This document shows positions 14,101-23,541 of a stretch of DNA of 64,000 nt, one piece after another (the stretch's first letter is position 1; each line of letters opens with the position of its first letter). The notes under the pieces are model-generated. The model was not told the DNA's origin. It saw only the letters and a list, made by a program, of their open reading frames with translations, and made no database searches. A program made the position numbers and the translations under genes. The stretch comes from Ceriagrion tenellum (lineage: Eukaryota > Arthropoda > Insecta > Odonata > Coenagrionidae), in contig OY720636.1 in assembly GCA_963169105.1 (NCBI GenBank), positions 134,345,747 to 134,409,746 on the forward strand. Reading direction: 5' to 3'.

Positions 14101-14324
14101 TTTCTGTTCTCAACACATTCACTAACGGATGATGTTCTCTTATGTTTTCAGGGCAAAAAGCAGACTTAGGTGAGAAGCTACTCCAGGAGCTACAAGAAAG
14201 CCGCCCTAGAGAGCTTGATGGAGTGACACATTTCTGCCTCAGCGTGGCGGAAATATTGAAGCAGCGTACTCCTGAAGATCAGCTGAACTTGCAAATAAAA
14301 ATTTTAGAGCTTTTAAGAAAGTAA
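2158..14324 (+). CDS. Zinc-finger/MADF-domain accessory protein of the Harbinger element
   Basis: Seven exons join in one frame with proper GT-AG sites: 11642-11759, 11906-11944, 12064-12099, 12189-12326, 12445-12610, 12716-12822 and 14152-14324 (259 codons with stop). The first has no ATG. A four-codon exon at 2158-2169 (MEGK, donor GTAAGC) fits in phase and is my proposed start; the CACTA element would then sit in intron 1. The N-terminus holds a CxxC-H-C zinc-finger-like motif (CGYCG...HP C). Exons four and five form a MADF (Myb/SANT-like) domain with LINEVGKRPPLYD, LWKEV and a K-rich WAHFDSLAF end. The last exon has a BESS-like helical tail (THFCLSVAEIL...DQLNLQIKILEL). Such proteins help Harbinger transposases find DNA and enter the nucleus; that role is inferred from the family. 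Confidence 0.8.
2310..2750. repeat. Tandem repeat of about 163 bp, left block
   Basis: About 2.6 units, each containing GCACATGTGCTCCGGTGGAT followed by ACGAACTTCCG and a TCTGGGTGAAATAGG segment; the first unit is more diverged. The array is cut at 2750 by the CACTA element and continues at 10552. Confidence 0.88.
3240..3700. repeat. Tandem repeat of about 140 bp, three units
   Basis: Three AT-rich units share AATGAGAAAGAATACAA, TCACAAATCAACA and ACATACAATTTAGTCCAAAA. The block lies inside the CACTA element, downstream of its second gene. Plus-strand frames here only reflect the repeat. Confidence 0.8.
3847..5785 (-). CDS. DUF4806-type protein of the CACTA element
   Basis: Six exons on the minus strand join in frame: 5785-5563, 5462-5268, 5176-4853, 4738-4464, 4357-4150 and 4067-3847, giving 481 aa. 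Intron 3 uses a GC donor (ACAG|GCAAGT); the others are GT-AG. The N-terminus begins MPWVVVEFLPHRGFE and has VQTIPHSWVG, typical of transposon-linked proteins that open with a W-V-V-x-F strand. The middle is basic and low-complexity (KRRRKAKHPH, then an acidic SESEISEDALSD patch). The C-terminal part carries the DUF4806-like helical region (MHNIEELQHFEEEIS through EWFRLARLR). The last ~55 residues are Gly-rich and unconserved in look. It lies downstream of the transposase gene in the same direction. Its function is unknown; a DNA-binding partner role is inference. Confidence 0.75.
5882..10000 (-). CDS. tnp2-like transposase of the CACTA element
   Basis: Two exons, 10000-9863 and 8008-5882, join in phase 0 to give 754 aa. 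Exon 1 starts MNAVFLLLQIVEARRLTEIV; its donor is GTAAGT and the acceptor CTTTCAG. If exon 1 is wrong, the first ATG in exon 2 is at 7915. After an acidic Ser/Thr-rich stretch comes the tnp2-type core, with SFDGLQLTKS, WPILMCLEDFPS, PFVVGIYHGNEKP, VTCYVCDAPARAF, a CxxC knuckle in HTGYFGCGKC, FPYEYMHLVCLGVMRKLL, RKPRGVQEVMRWKATEFR and YNVHGLLHLADDC. It should cut and join the element ends in the nucleus (family knowledge). No stop or frameshift interrupts the frame. Confidence 0.87.
8009..9862 (-). other. Intron of the CACTA transposase gene
   Basis: A 1.85-kb AT-rich interval between the two transposase exons. I see no other coding frame or repeat in it. Confidence 0.7.
10001..10548. promoter_or_regulatory. 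Upstream region and subterminal repeats of the CACTA element
   Basis: DNA between the first transposase exon and the right element end. It holds repeated ATATC-type motifs near 10450 and 10530 and no reading frame. It should contain the promoter for the transposase; no clear TATA box is assigned. Confidence 0.45.
10552..11075. repeat. Tandem repeat of about 163 bp, right block
   Basis: Three and a half further units of the array interrupted at 2750, with GCACATGTGCTCCGGTGGAT or close variants near 10618, 10782 and 10948. Together with the left block this is a minisatellite of about six units inside the Harbinger element. Confidence 0.88.
12823..14151 (+). other. Last intron of the MADF gene
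   Basis: A 1.3-kb intron with GTAAGC donor and TTTCAG acceptor. It includes plus-strand frames at 13183-13542 and 13452-13691 that lack recognisable domains. A cryptic or alternative exon near 13270-13470 cannot be excluded. Confidence 0.55.
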
Positions 14325-15018
14325 ATAAGATTTCTCACATTAATTTGGATTTTATTGGCACCCATAAAACCATTGGAAATTCCTATAATTTTACAGTAAG
14401 TGCATCAGATTGTCTAACGGTGGGGGGAATAATCACCAATAGTGACTTCAGTAGGTTAGTGGAAAATCAATCACAGAGAAGCTTTTATTCTCGTTAGATC
14501 CTAGCTGCTCAGAGATCCTTGGATACCTATTCCTAGAACTTGTGCTCTTAATGCTTGGTAGTAATTACAGGAGTCTGATGTCATCAAGTGCCTTGGTGAT
14601 TTAACTGTTCGACAGGAGAGACTTCTAATTTAAAAATCATATCATGGTCACCCACCCACAGACTCAGATTTTCATGAAATATTTTCTGAAGATGCAACCA
14701 CTCATTGCACATAGTGGCACTAACATAGGAATCAGCAGGTTGGAATTACCAACTTTGCTTTTGTGGACATAGAAATAAAGATATGAGTTGTACTGATTTT
14801 CAAGGATACCAAGCAAGCTGACCAATTGTCAACTTCAGGGAAAAAGTACTTAATGATTATAGTCACACCTTTTCATAAAGTTAACTTAGGAGTACTATTA
14901 TCGCAGAGTCGATTTAGTTTCAACGTAAAAGAAGGTTGAATGGTTACTTATGACCCTTCAGTGGAGGGAGTTTGTGCAACAGAAAAGGTAAACAGTATTT
15001 TTTAAAATGTAACATTTA

Positions 15019-16474
15019 TTAATTAAGTCTTCCTTCAGTACAGAAGTACTTGGCGAGCATATCCCTCACCCTTACAGCCCTTTGGCTGTGATTCCTGCAG
15101 CCCATGTGGGGACCGGGACCATTGAAAAGTCCCTCCATATCCTCAGGTGACACTGCTGAATATTGCCTATCTTCCCCCTCATCCTCCATCTCCCTCATGA
15201 AATTGTGGAGGACCACTGTCGCCTTGACAATACCAACAACGGTCTCCTCTGACGCTGTAATTGGTTTTCTCAACACCCTCCACCTTGATGCCATTATCCC
15301 AAAAGTGCACTCTATTGTTTTTCTCGCCAAAGATAATCTGCAAAGAGAAAGTTATACAATGTTATTTCGTGCTCCCAGGAATAACACTGTTGGGTCAGGG
15401 ACAATTGCCAGGCCATACCGGTAGTTAAAATTGTGCTTCTCCCTTGACAGTCTCCCAGTAGACCGTCCTGCATAGGGCCGCATTAGATAGTCTTTAAGCC
15501 CAAATGCTTCATCTCCCACCAAGAAGTATGGGCAGGCCTCATAATTTGGGTGGAATGCATCTGGGTTGGGCAAGTCCATCACACCATTAATAAAATTTTG
15601 CCCAATGACAGAGTTGGAAAATATTCCTCCGTCGCTATGCCTGCCTTGAGCCCCGATGTCCACCATTGTGAACTTGTTGCTGGCATCACATACAGCAAGC
15701 AACACAATGCTATGCTGGCCTTTGTAATTATAGTACTCCGACCCGGAATTAGGAAGAGCCTGTTTAAGAGAGAAATCGTTATTTATTAGCTACCTCAGCA
15801 ACTAACTAACCCTATCATCCAACTTAAAGTTATCTATTAAACTGAACTTACTTGAACCACTACGTGCTTCCCATCGATGGCACCTATGCAGTGTGGGAAC
15901 TTATACCTCTCTTCAAAATCCCTTGCCAACCTCCTCCAATTGCCCTCATTCGGGACAAGGAAGTTTCCCCGAAGGACCGTCCACAGGGCCTCACAAGTCT
16001 CCCTGACTATCAGGGACACTGTTGAAAGGCCCACACGAAAGCTGTAATGAAGTGAAGTCATAGAATCGCCTGATGCTAGATACCTGAAAGAGCAATAAGC
16101 GAATAAGTGAAAAGATATTTCATGAATTTATTGAATTACTAAATTTACTCACGAATACACTACCTTATTGTTAAGGCAAGGCGATGGGCCGGCGTCAACG
16201 TGTCTCTTCTCATTTCAGTTCTCTGCAGTAAGGGCCCCACCTGTCTCAGCAGGCGTTCAAACATCCACGGCTGCATTCTTAAGAAGTTTAAATATTTTAC
16301 ATCATCTCCTAATCTCAACTCCCTCATTAAATGGAAGAAGTCCCCTTGAGCTGGTCGCTCTTGCCCAATAGGGTGCACTTGCCAACGTCTCCTGTTTCTA
16401 ATCCTCCCTTCGCCCTCCCACATAAGAGCCACGATGGCCACGCGACGCTGATGAAGTACCATTTGGTAATCCAT
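15019..16474 (-). CDS. PIF/Harbinger DDE transposase (HARBI1-like)
   Basis: Four exons join in frame: 16474-16164, 16083-15852, 15759-15419 and 15337-15019, giving 400 aa. A frame starting upstream of 16474 would need a non-ATG codon, so the ATG at 16474 (MDYQMVLHQRR) is chosen. The DDE nuclease core is complete: first Asp in HCIGAIDGKHV, second in VDIGAQGRHSDGGIF, a GDEAFGLKDYLMRPY block, and Glu in ARKTIECTFGIMASRWRVL. The N-terminal helical part (FLRMQPWMFERLL, RLALTIRYLASGDSM) is standard for the family. The gene runs toward the MADF gene. No break was found, so it may still be functional. Confidence 0.9.
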
Positions 16475-16489
16475 CGAAATAGTACCCAA

Positions 16490-17130
16490 TGGATCAACTA
16501 CCTATCTACAGTTTCCAATGTACCTACTTCACTCAATCTAACCTAACGAATGAGTCTACTACACAATATAAGCGAAGTTACAAATTGATGATAAAACAAC
16601 AGTTATTTGACAAAATCGAAAATTAAAAAAGCTCAACCTAAATACTAAGAATTAACTGATTAATATAATGAATGAAAATGTGGTAATTAAAGCCTAATAA
16701 ACAATGAGTGAATCTACGAGAACTAACAAATTATGTTTAACCAAAAATAAACAACCTAACTCCAAAATCAGCTATGTAGTATGTATTACGAAATTAAATT
16801 AACCTATTAATGTTATTGTAATTACAAATATACCTATACCTACGAGTTACCTATTCTAATTCAATGGAATATCAAATATAATTATTCTATTGCCTAAAGC
16901 TGAAACCTAATCATAAAAAAGCCAAGTTTAAATAACAAGGAGTAACCCTACGATTAATACTATAACTACTGTGTCCCTATGTTTATTATGCCTAAATAGT
17001 ACAAGCTAAGTCTATTAAACTACTCCCAGCCCACTAATAAGGAAAAAAGATTAATAAAACAGGAGACGCAACCGTGGCAACACAACCGATATCAGGATGA
17101 ACCGTGGTCTGACTATAGCATTGTGCGCGC
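16490..17130. other. Harbinger AT-rich DNA upstream of transposase
   Basis: Non-coding, very AT-rich. It lies between the transposase start and the GC-rich right terminal blocks, so it probably includes the transposase promoter. No distinct motif is claimed. Confidence 0.45.
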
Positions 17131-18009
17131 CAATTCAGCTCTGGCAACGCATTTCGCCATTCTTTTTTTATGCCGCTCCGCCGACCTATGAAGGGTCCAC
17201 CGCTACCGTCCGCGGCGAAATCCATCGTAATCCCCGCTGCCGCCGACCTATGAAGCCGGCCTCAGCCAGGCTGAATATTTGCGGCCCCCTCTAGCCATCA
17301 TAGCACAGCTCATCGGTCTGACGTCATGATTTCTAAAGAAGTGTCCTCATTGGCTGAGTACCACCACTTCCGCCGCTGCCGCCGACCTATGAAGCCGGCC
17401 TAACGCTGGTCTCCCGCCGCGGCCGGGCGGCGTCCGGCTCTCGCGCCGAACGTTCAGTAGTCGGTCCTCCAGATCTCATCAGCGCGCTTCCTTTTCCATC
17501 TTCTTTTCACCAATTTTAACTCTATACCAACCTTTGATTCCCTTTACCCATGTCATTCGCTATTTGCTTCCCACTGAAGTGCCGTCGCTTTAGAATTTAG
17601 GATTAGCGACAACATGCTTAACAGCGGGGGCGACCATGGGCCCACCAGCGTCCGTGCTCGGAGAACAATAGACAAACCTAGCCCCGTGTTAGACCTCCAA
17701 TTCTACTTTCCTCTCTTCTCCTATCTCATTCTCCTCACATACCCCTTTATTTTGTTCTGAGAAACATTTTTACAACCATTGCGCCCAGTAGCCGTCGCCC
17801 ACCCTCACCCCTTCACATATTAACCCCTGATAAAAAACAACGGTACATGCGAAGAGCTACCGTGACTTTTTTTTCCCTCACTAACTATCGCATTTGAAGC
17901 AATTCGTCAGTTGCCGTCCATCCTCCGTCAGTGACGTTTCAAAACTCTCCTTGGTCTCATTTTTAGAGAGCGCGTGTTTCAGTGCGAGTAAACATTTCTT
18001 GTTCTGCAG

Positions 18010-19390
18010 TGGTTGATTATGATATGTTCAGTTGGTGATGCTTTAAACCAGAAATGTTCGAGTGTAACAGTATTGAGGAGTCTCCGCAGCTATTCTACTC
18101 GTGAAATTGAGTTGATCAAATTGAGAAGTGGTGTGGATGCTGTACTCAGTGTGTGCAACCGTCATTGTAAGGATTATTTACTATTCTAGGAGCTTCGTCA
18201 AGAGCGGTACTGCAATCCCTTGAATTTGCATAGAAACATTCACTCGATTAATTTATGGACAATAACAAGCGAGTTCCACAATTTCTACCATGACACAGTG
18301 CCTGTTGTAATAGAGGGTAGAAGCTCTGTGTTCAATGTAAAGTGGGTGTGAAAAAATTCAACAAGCCAGAAAATGTTTCCGAAAAGAATAATCCAGGTTG
18401 CTCTCAACATGAGCCAGAAAGTCAGTCAGAGGTCGCCACAAATGACGATTACCAGAGTAGGGTTTATGGTGCAGAAGGACCTTCTACCAGTGCTACATTC
18501 GCTATTAAATCTCAAGGTTCTTAGTCAGAGTCATCAGTTAGTTCTATGAAAGATAGCGGGACTGATGAAACCAATGGATGTCAGTACATTCCAGGAAAAG
18601 AAATTCGCTTGTGAAAACTGAACAAGACGATAAAATCCCTGGATCAAACACCTGTAACAACAAAAAGAAATTGCAGAGGACAAGCAAATATCTGGCGAAG
18701 AAATTAAAAGTGGCAACCGCTGCTTTGAGATTATCTCTTCAAAAGGTTACTGGTGGGGAGGTGAATATTCAAGAAGATATTCCTGAACAAGAAGATCACT
18801 TCCACCAAGATGGCAAGGAAATGATTATGAAGCTGAAGGATAAGTTCCTAAACGCTACGAAAATGAGTGAAAATTTTTTAATCCTATCTGTCCTACCTAA
18901 ATCTTGGAGTGTTTCAAAGATAAAGCAGGAGTTTCAAACATCGACGTATTTGGTCAAAAAGATGAAACAATACGTATTTGAGTAAGGAATTCTGTATACC
19001 TCTCAAATGACATTACATTGATAGTGATTGGGTTCTGCCTTTCTTGAGGCTTTCGCTGAGAATACCACCAAAGTAAGAAGGCATGACTACATCGCTTGCA
19101 TGCAAACTATATTTTATTTAAAATGTCAATACAATCTGAAATTGCGTAAAGTTGACGTTGTGGCCGATTTGTCTTAGAATTATTCTTTTCTTCACCAAGA
19201 TGCTGTACAAGGGGCCCATTGGTGTAACGATCAGACTACAGTACAACCATTTACGTGTTACAGCAGAAATACCTGCGATAAAGTCGCACCTTTCAATTTG
19301 GATATTATTTCAGACTGTATGGAACATGACGTGAGTGCATTCTATACCTTTCAAGCGAAACTGATAACTTTTCTTCGAAGAAGAGTACAT
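18010..19390 (+). pseudogene. Sola-type transposase remnant
   Basis: Plus-strand fragments line up in the order expected for a Sola2-like transposase but change frame and contain stops. A Cys/His-rich N-terminal piece near 18016-18270 (VCNRHCKDYL) comes first. A basic piece at 18578-18985 has LPKSWSVSKIKQEF and STYLVKKMKQYV. Near 19190-19370 the core motif HQDAVQGAHWCNDQTTVQPF is followed by CDKVAPFNLDIISDCMEHD. The family name comes from recalled motifs of arthropod Sola proteins. The copy cannot make a full protein. Confidence 0.65.
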
Positions 19391-20451
19391 TATCTAAGTA
19401 GAATAATTTACTATTCCGACGGTGCTGTGGCTCAATAGAAGAACCGCTACAACATGATGAATCAGTTGCATCACTAAGAAGATATCGACGGTGATGCTGA
19501 ATGGCATATCTATGCAACATTTCAAAGAAAGTGCCCGAGTGACGGATGCCCGCGCTGATGAGATCTGGAGAACCGACTACTGAACGTTCGGCGCAAGAGC
19601 CGGACGCCGCCCGGCCGCGGCGGGAGACCAGCGTTACGCCTTCACTCAAACATGTTTTTCTTTCTTAAGTGAAATATTACCCCTACCAAATTTTTTTAAC
19701 TTGTAGAGGAGGGTTGTATCTACAACATATAAAAAAATGAGGAAAATCGAAGCTATAGCTACATCGTCAAAAATCGATTTGAACATTTGAATTTGTTATA
19801 AACTTTATTTAATTGTTTAAATTTTATGTAATAATCCATTGATTATCTTTCTCAATTTCATACCCTTAAAATAAGTCATTGCATGCATTTTTATCTTCCT
19901 TATTTCCGGAGATATGCCGTCAAATGCGACGACGCTTTTGTAAAATTCTTGTTTTACAACATTGCAATATCTCGTAAACCGTTAAATGGATTACAAAATG
20001 GCTTTGGGGTTTTCATTTTGTAATCAAATGAAGACAATTTGCCAAATTTGGTCGAAATCGGTTACTCCAAGGGCAATCAACTGGTCGAATTGTGGTGGAA
20101 TGACCCACATATATATGCATAATGTGTTGGATTATGTGCAAAATATATGCATAATGTTTTTTCATACAGGCAAAATATATTACGATGCCTTTTTTGCACA
20201 AAGACGTTGATTGTGGTAAATACAGTGAGCGAAATGTCGTCCACTTTAGCAGCCCCAAGTAATCGAAGCATAATAGTCAATCACCATATTACGGTATATG
20301 AGAATTATTTTATTCATAAGCAATAAGATTTTAAAAATAATATTCTCTTTTAATTTGTCGTATAAGGTTGGGAAGCATTTTCAAGAAGTAATCCACTTCA
20401 ATCACCCACAATAATTATGGACACATGGATGGCGCTTTTCGCATCTTTTAC

Positions 20452-20605
20452 GAGATGAAGGCCGCAGGATGTCTCTTCCATCGTTAAAGGGCTACGAGAG
20501 TGTCAAGTAAGGATTTCACTTTGCTTGCCTAGGAATCAAGATATCTTGATATGAAGTTAAATAGTCGTTTGCCAAGTTCGGAAACGGCCTAAGTAACTCC
20601 TGGAG
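20452..20605. repeat. Diverged copy of the 48585/49795 repeat
   Basis: It shares the order ATGTCTCTTCCAT, GGCTACGA, GGATTTCACT, TTTGCCAAGTTCGGAAACGG with the inverted-repeat unit at 48585-50060, with many changes. The duplicate lies at about 51142-51295. Confidence 0.6.
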
Positions 20606-20613
20606 GCCATGGC

Positions 20614-21663
20614 CATCTCTAATCCATCATGAACACCCTTAAGGTGTATGATAATATTAAGGAAAGAGTGAGAGTTAACGGGTTTCTGAGTGATTGGTTT
20701 GCAATAAAACAGGGCGTAAAGCTAGGTTGCGTAATGTCACTACGACAGTTTAATGTATTTATGGATAAATGTTTTAGAGATGCATGTAGAGAAAGCGACG
20801 GTATTTTGATTTGAAATGTAAACGTTCGAGTCCTAGTATATGCGAATGACGCTGTTTTGATCTCAGAGACGCAACAGGGATTACCAAAGTTCGTAGATAA
20901 GGTTTGTGACCCAACAGAGAGATTAGTATTGAAGTTAAATGCGTCCAAGACTAAAGTAGTAGTTAGTGATAAGGAGAATGGGGAGAATAACTGTATGATG
21001 AGGGCGAATGGTGAAGTTATTGAACAAGTGGATGATTTATTGTACTTGGGTAAGATGTTTGCGAAAGACGGACGGATGGGACATCGATGAGGAGATAGAG
21101 AGAGGTGCGAATTCTGGAAGGAAAGAGGTGGGAAGCATGTGGAGCATATCAAGGAATGAGTGCCTGTTAAAGGAGGCGAAAACCGCCGTGTACAAAGGGG
21201 TACTTCTCCCAACGTTTCTGCATGGTAGTGAAACATGGGTTTGTCAGAATAGACATAGCAGTGAACTATACGCCGTGGGTATGAGTTATCTGAGGAGTGT
21301 TGGCGGCAAGAGTGGGTTGGATAGAATGATGAATGAGTGGGTAATAAATGAATGTGGCTTAGATGCTCCAGTAGTGGACATATGTGAAAGAAGTGTCCTT
21401 CGTCAGTAAGGCCATGTTGAGAGAATGGAAGAGAGTCGAATAACGAAACAGATATATATCAGAGTGGAGTGAAATGAAATGAATGGTGTGAGAGGTAGAG
21501 GAAAGCCGAGAAAGTTGTGGTTGAGGAAATTCTTAGGAGGTGGAATATAAGGAGTCTTAAAATCAGGAGGGCGAGTATGAAGTAATTTATGGTGGTGTAT
21601 TAGGCAAAAGAGGTTTTCAATGATAGGTCAGTACGGAGGAAAATATTGAAGCTGGTTAGGCGA
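20614..21663 (+). pseudogene. Non-LTR retrotransposon RT/C-terminal remnant (copy 1)
   Basis: The first frame has VRVNGFLSDWFAIKQGVKLG and FNVFMDKCFRDA, then, past a stop, VLVYANDAVLIS, where the reverse transcriptase YADD box has become YAND, and LVLKLNASKTKVV. After a frameshift the typical downstream region follows: LLPTFLHGSETWVCQ, MSYLRSVGGKSG and ICERSVLR. Several stops and shifts show it is dead. The minus frame across it is a mirror image. It resembles RTE/CR1-type LINEs of arthropods. Confidence 0.85.
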
Positions 21664-21669
21664 TATTTA

Positions 21670-22850
21670 TTTTAGAGAAATTTTAAGACCGTGCCTACCC
21701 AGGAAGTCATACTTCTACCAGCTGATCGAAAACACCATCTTGCCATATCTTACTTACTTCTTTTTCCCCAGAACTTGATACCTATTTATACGGTTTTCCT
21801 TATCTGAACCTTTGACAAATGTATTGCCTGAAACCTTAAATAAATGGATGCGTAAACCGTTATGCACGAAAGTAAGGAAAATGATATAGTGCGGGATTTG
21901 ATGACTTATTTGGAATATGCATTTGTGTGAATGATCGGCAGTGTTCAACAATTCAGCATGTATTTCCTTTCCGGCTATTCCCTTTTTCGAAGCGTGAGGA
22001 ACCAGATTTTGAGTATACACTGACTCCATTGCGCGCACGTCAAACACAGGTATTATCAATGGTAAAAATCCTAAGGCCTATTTTTGGTATCACGATTAGC
22101 AGGTAAAAATATAGCAAACATTTTGGCAGTACAATCAATCAAATTAAAATGTAATCTTAATTATAATTATTGATTAAAAGGGCCGTGTTCGAAGAAAAGT
22201 GGTTTAAGACCCAAAATTAAGATTTGGCCTTCTGTAGCAACGAACGAGAGTGCTGAGTTAAAAACACAATCTTATGCAAATATATTCGCAAGTAAACGCA
22301 AGAAAATACTGTTTTTTGGGTGAAATATGAAAAAAAGAACTTTCCATGACTTTATCTCCGCACAAGCTTATTCACTAAAGGGCGAATTACATAATACATT
22401 TTATTGTTTCAACGAAATAATTACGGAATGAAGAAAAAATGAATGGAATTAGAGCAGGTGCCATTTCCCGTTTAGATGTTCGGATATAATCATACAATTT
22501 GCCATTTTATGCGGTGCAATTTTGAAACAGTCATGAAAACGTGCATGCATTCGTTTTCACAGTAAAATATAAAAATATTCCGAGGGGGTACCGATATATT
22601 CCATAGTCTCTGCAGAGCGCTGGCTGTAATTATAAGATTTGAAATTTACTCAATATACAGTCTCTCCATTTAATTGTGGAATGGGCATTTAATTGTTAAT
22701 GGGAATTTAATTGTGGAACCGCTGTCAGTTTGACAATCTTCTTCCACTCAACTCTGTTCCAAAACTGTCCTCAGCCTTGTATAATCCTCCCTAATTTATG
22801 TAATAATAATTGATAGAAAAAAAATTGAATATATCAATTAATAAACGACT
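21670..22850. other. Non-coding AT-rich DNA upstream of host gene
   Basis: No gene seen. Three short direct units around TTTAATTGTGGAA occur at about 22665-22720. The duplicate lies at about 52360-53540. Confidence 0.5.
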
Positions 22851-23330
22851 ACAGAAATGATTTCCACTGATTACTCCACTTCACAGACAGTCGTTATAAC
22901 GTCACAGCCTATCCGTGGCGGTAAAATATTTCCTTATCGCGAAAAACAGTACCTATTTTTAACCAGTCATTTCTTGTGTTCCTTGACTGCTACTAAGAAC
23001 TCTACAGATTTTAAATTATCGCAGGAATCGTCTTCACCACGATCGTTTATGTTTTATACATAATACTCAGGAGAGATGAGGTGGACGTTTTTCGGGAGGA
23101 TTAAAACTTGTGCACCTTTGGTAGACTACCTGGTACTCATGATTCAGGTGGTCTACGAATTATTTCATTCAGCTGATAAAATACACAGTCTCTATCTTCC
23201 ACCTTATGTTACAGTTAGTCAAATTTTACCCAGCGAAATTTTTTTCTATCACACCCTTCTTTCCACCGCTCCAGCATACTTAATTCACTCGCATATCTTC
23301 GTCATTCTTTACATCGCGTCCCTTTCAAAT
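22850..23330 (+). repeat. Diverged dispersed repeat, first copy
   Basis: It is weakly but collinearly similar to 24500-24950. Shared blocks include CACAGAC/TAGTCGTT, TCACAGCCTATC, GGAGATGAGGTGG, a TGGTAGAC...CTGGTAC segment and a TTTCATTCAGCTGAT segment. Its identity as a transposon is not recognised. Confidence 0.6.
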
Positions 23331-23541
23331 AGTTCATGCTCGACGACATCGACAAAAAACTCTTACAATTTCAGATTCTTGCTATATTCATATCATCTTA
23401 AGATAATACTATTCCTATAACACCAAAGGATACGGTATTTTGTACTAAAGAGAACGATTCGACAACAATAGGAGGTGAGCCCTTGGTAACGTTTATTCTT
23501 AGCAACCGCATTCATTTCCGATCTTTCGATTAAAAAGGAAC

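Larger units (their letters stand above)
1105..17400. mobile_element. PIF/Harbinger transposon (contains a nested CACTA element)
   Basis: The ends are GGCCGGCTTCATAGGTCGGC at 1105 and its reverse complement ending at 17400, flanked by TAA at 1102-1104 and 17401-17403. The target was the left arm of the Sola element; the matching right arm, inverted, holds the uninterrupted site with one TTA/TAA at 19634-19636, which confirms the boundaries. Subterminal GC-rich blocks repeat the terminal motif (around 1180, 1955-2090, 17170-17260, 17270-17340). The element encodes a DDE transposase (minus) and a zinc-finger/MADF protein (plus), the usual two-gene Harbinger layout. Net length without the CACTA insert is about 8.5 kb. 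Confidence 0.93.
622..20106 (+). mobile_element. Sola-type DNA transposon, interrupted by nested elements
   Basis: Inverted repeats of about 560 bp bound the element. The left arm is 622-1104 plus about 17404-17486, and the right arm is about 19551-20106; the ends read GGGTCATTCC and GGAATGACCC. The 4-bp duplication ACAT lies at 618-621 and 20107-20110, and the sister copy has one ACAT at 50796-50799 with no insert, so this is a true insertion. A 4-bp TSD and the remnant transposase suggest the Sola superfamily (Sola2-like). Without the Harbinger insert the element is about 3.2 kb. The family name comes from recalled motif similarity and is less sure than the boundaries. Confidence 0.8.

Noticed and set aside
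20619..21236. 205-aa minus-strand frame (also 51308-51925)
   Set aside because: It is the antisense of the LINE reverse transcriptase remnant and has the low-complexity look of a mirror frame.
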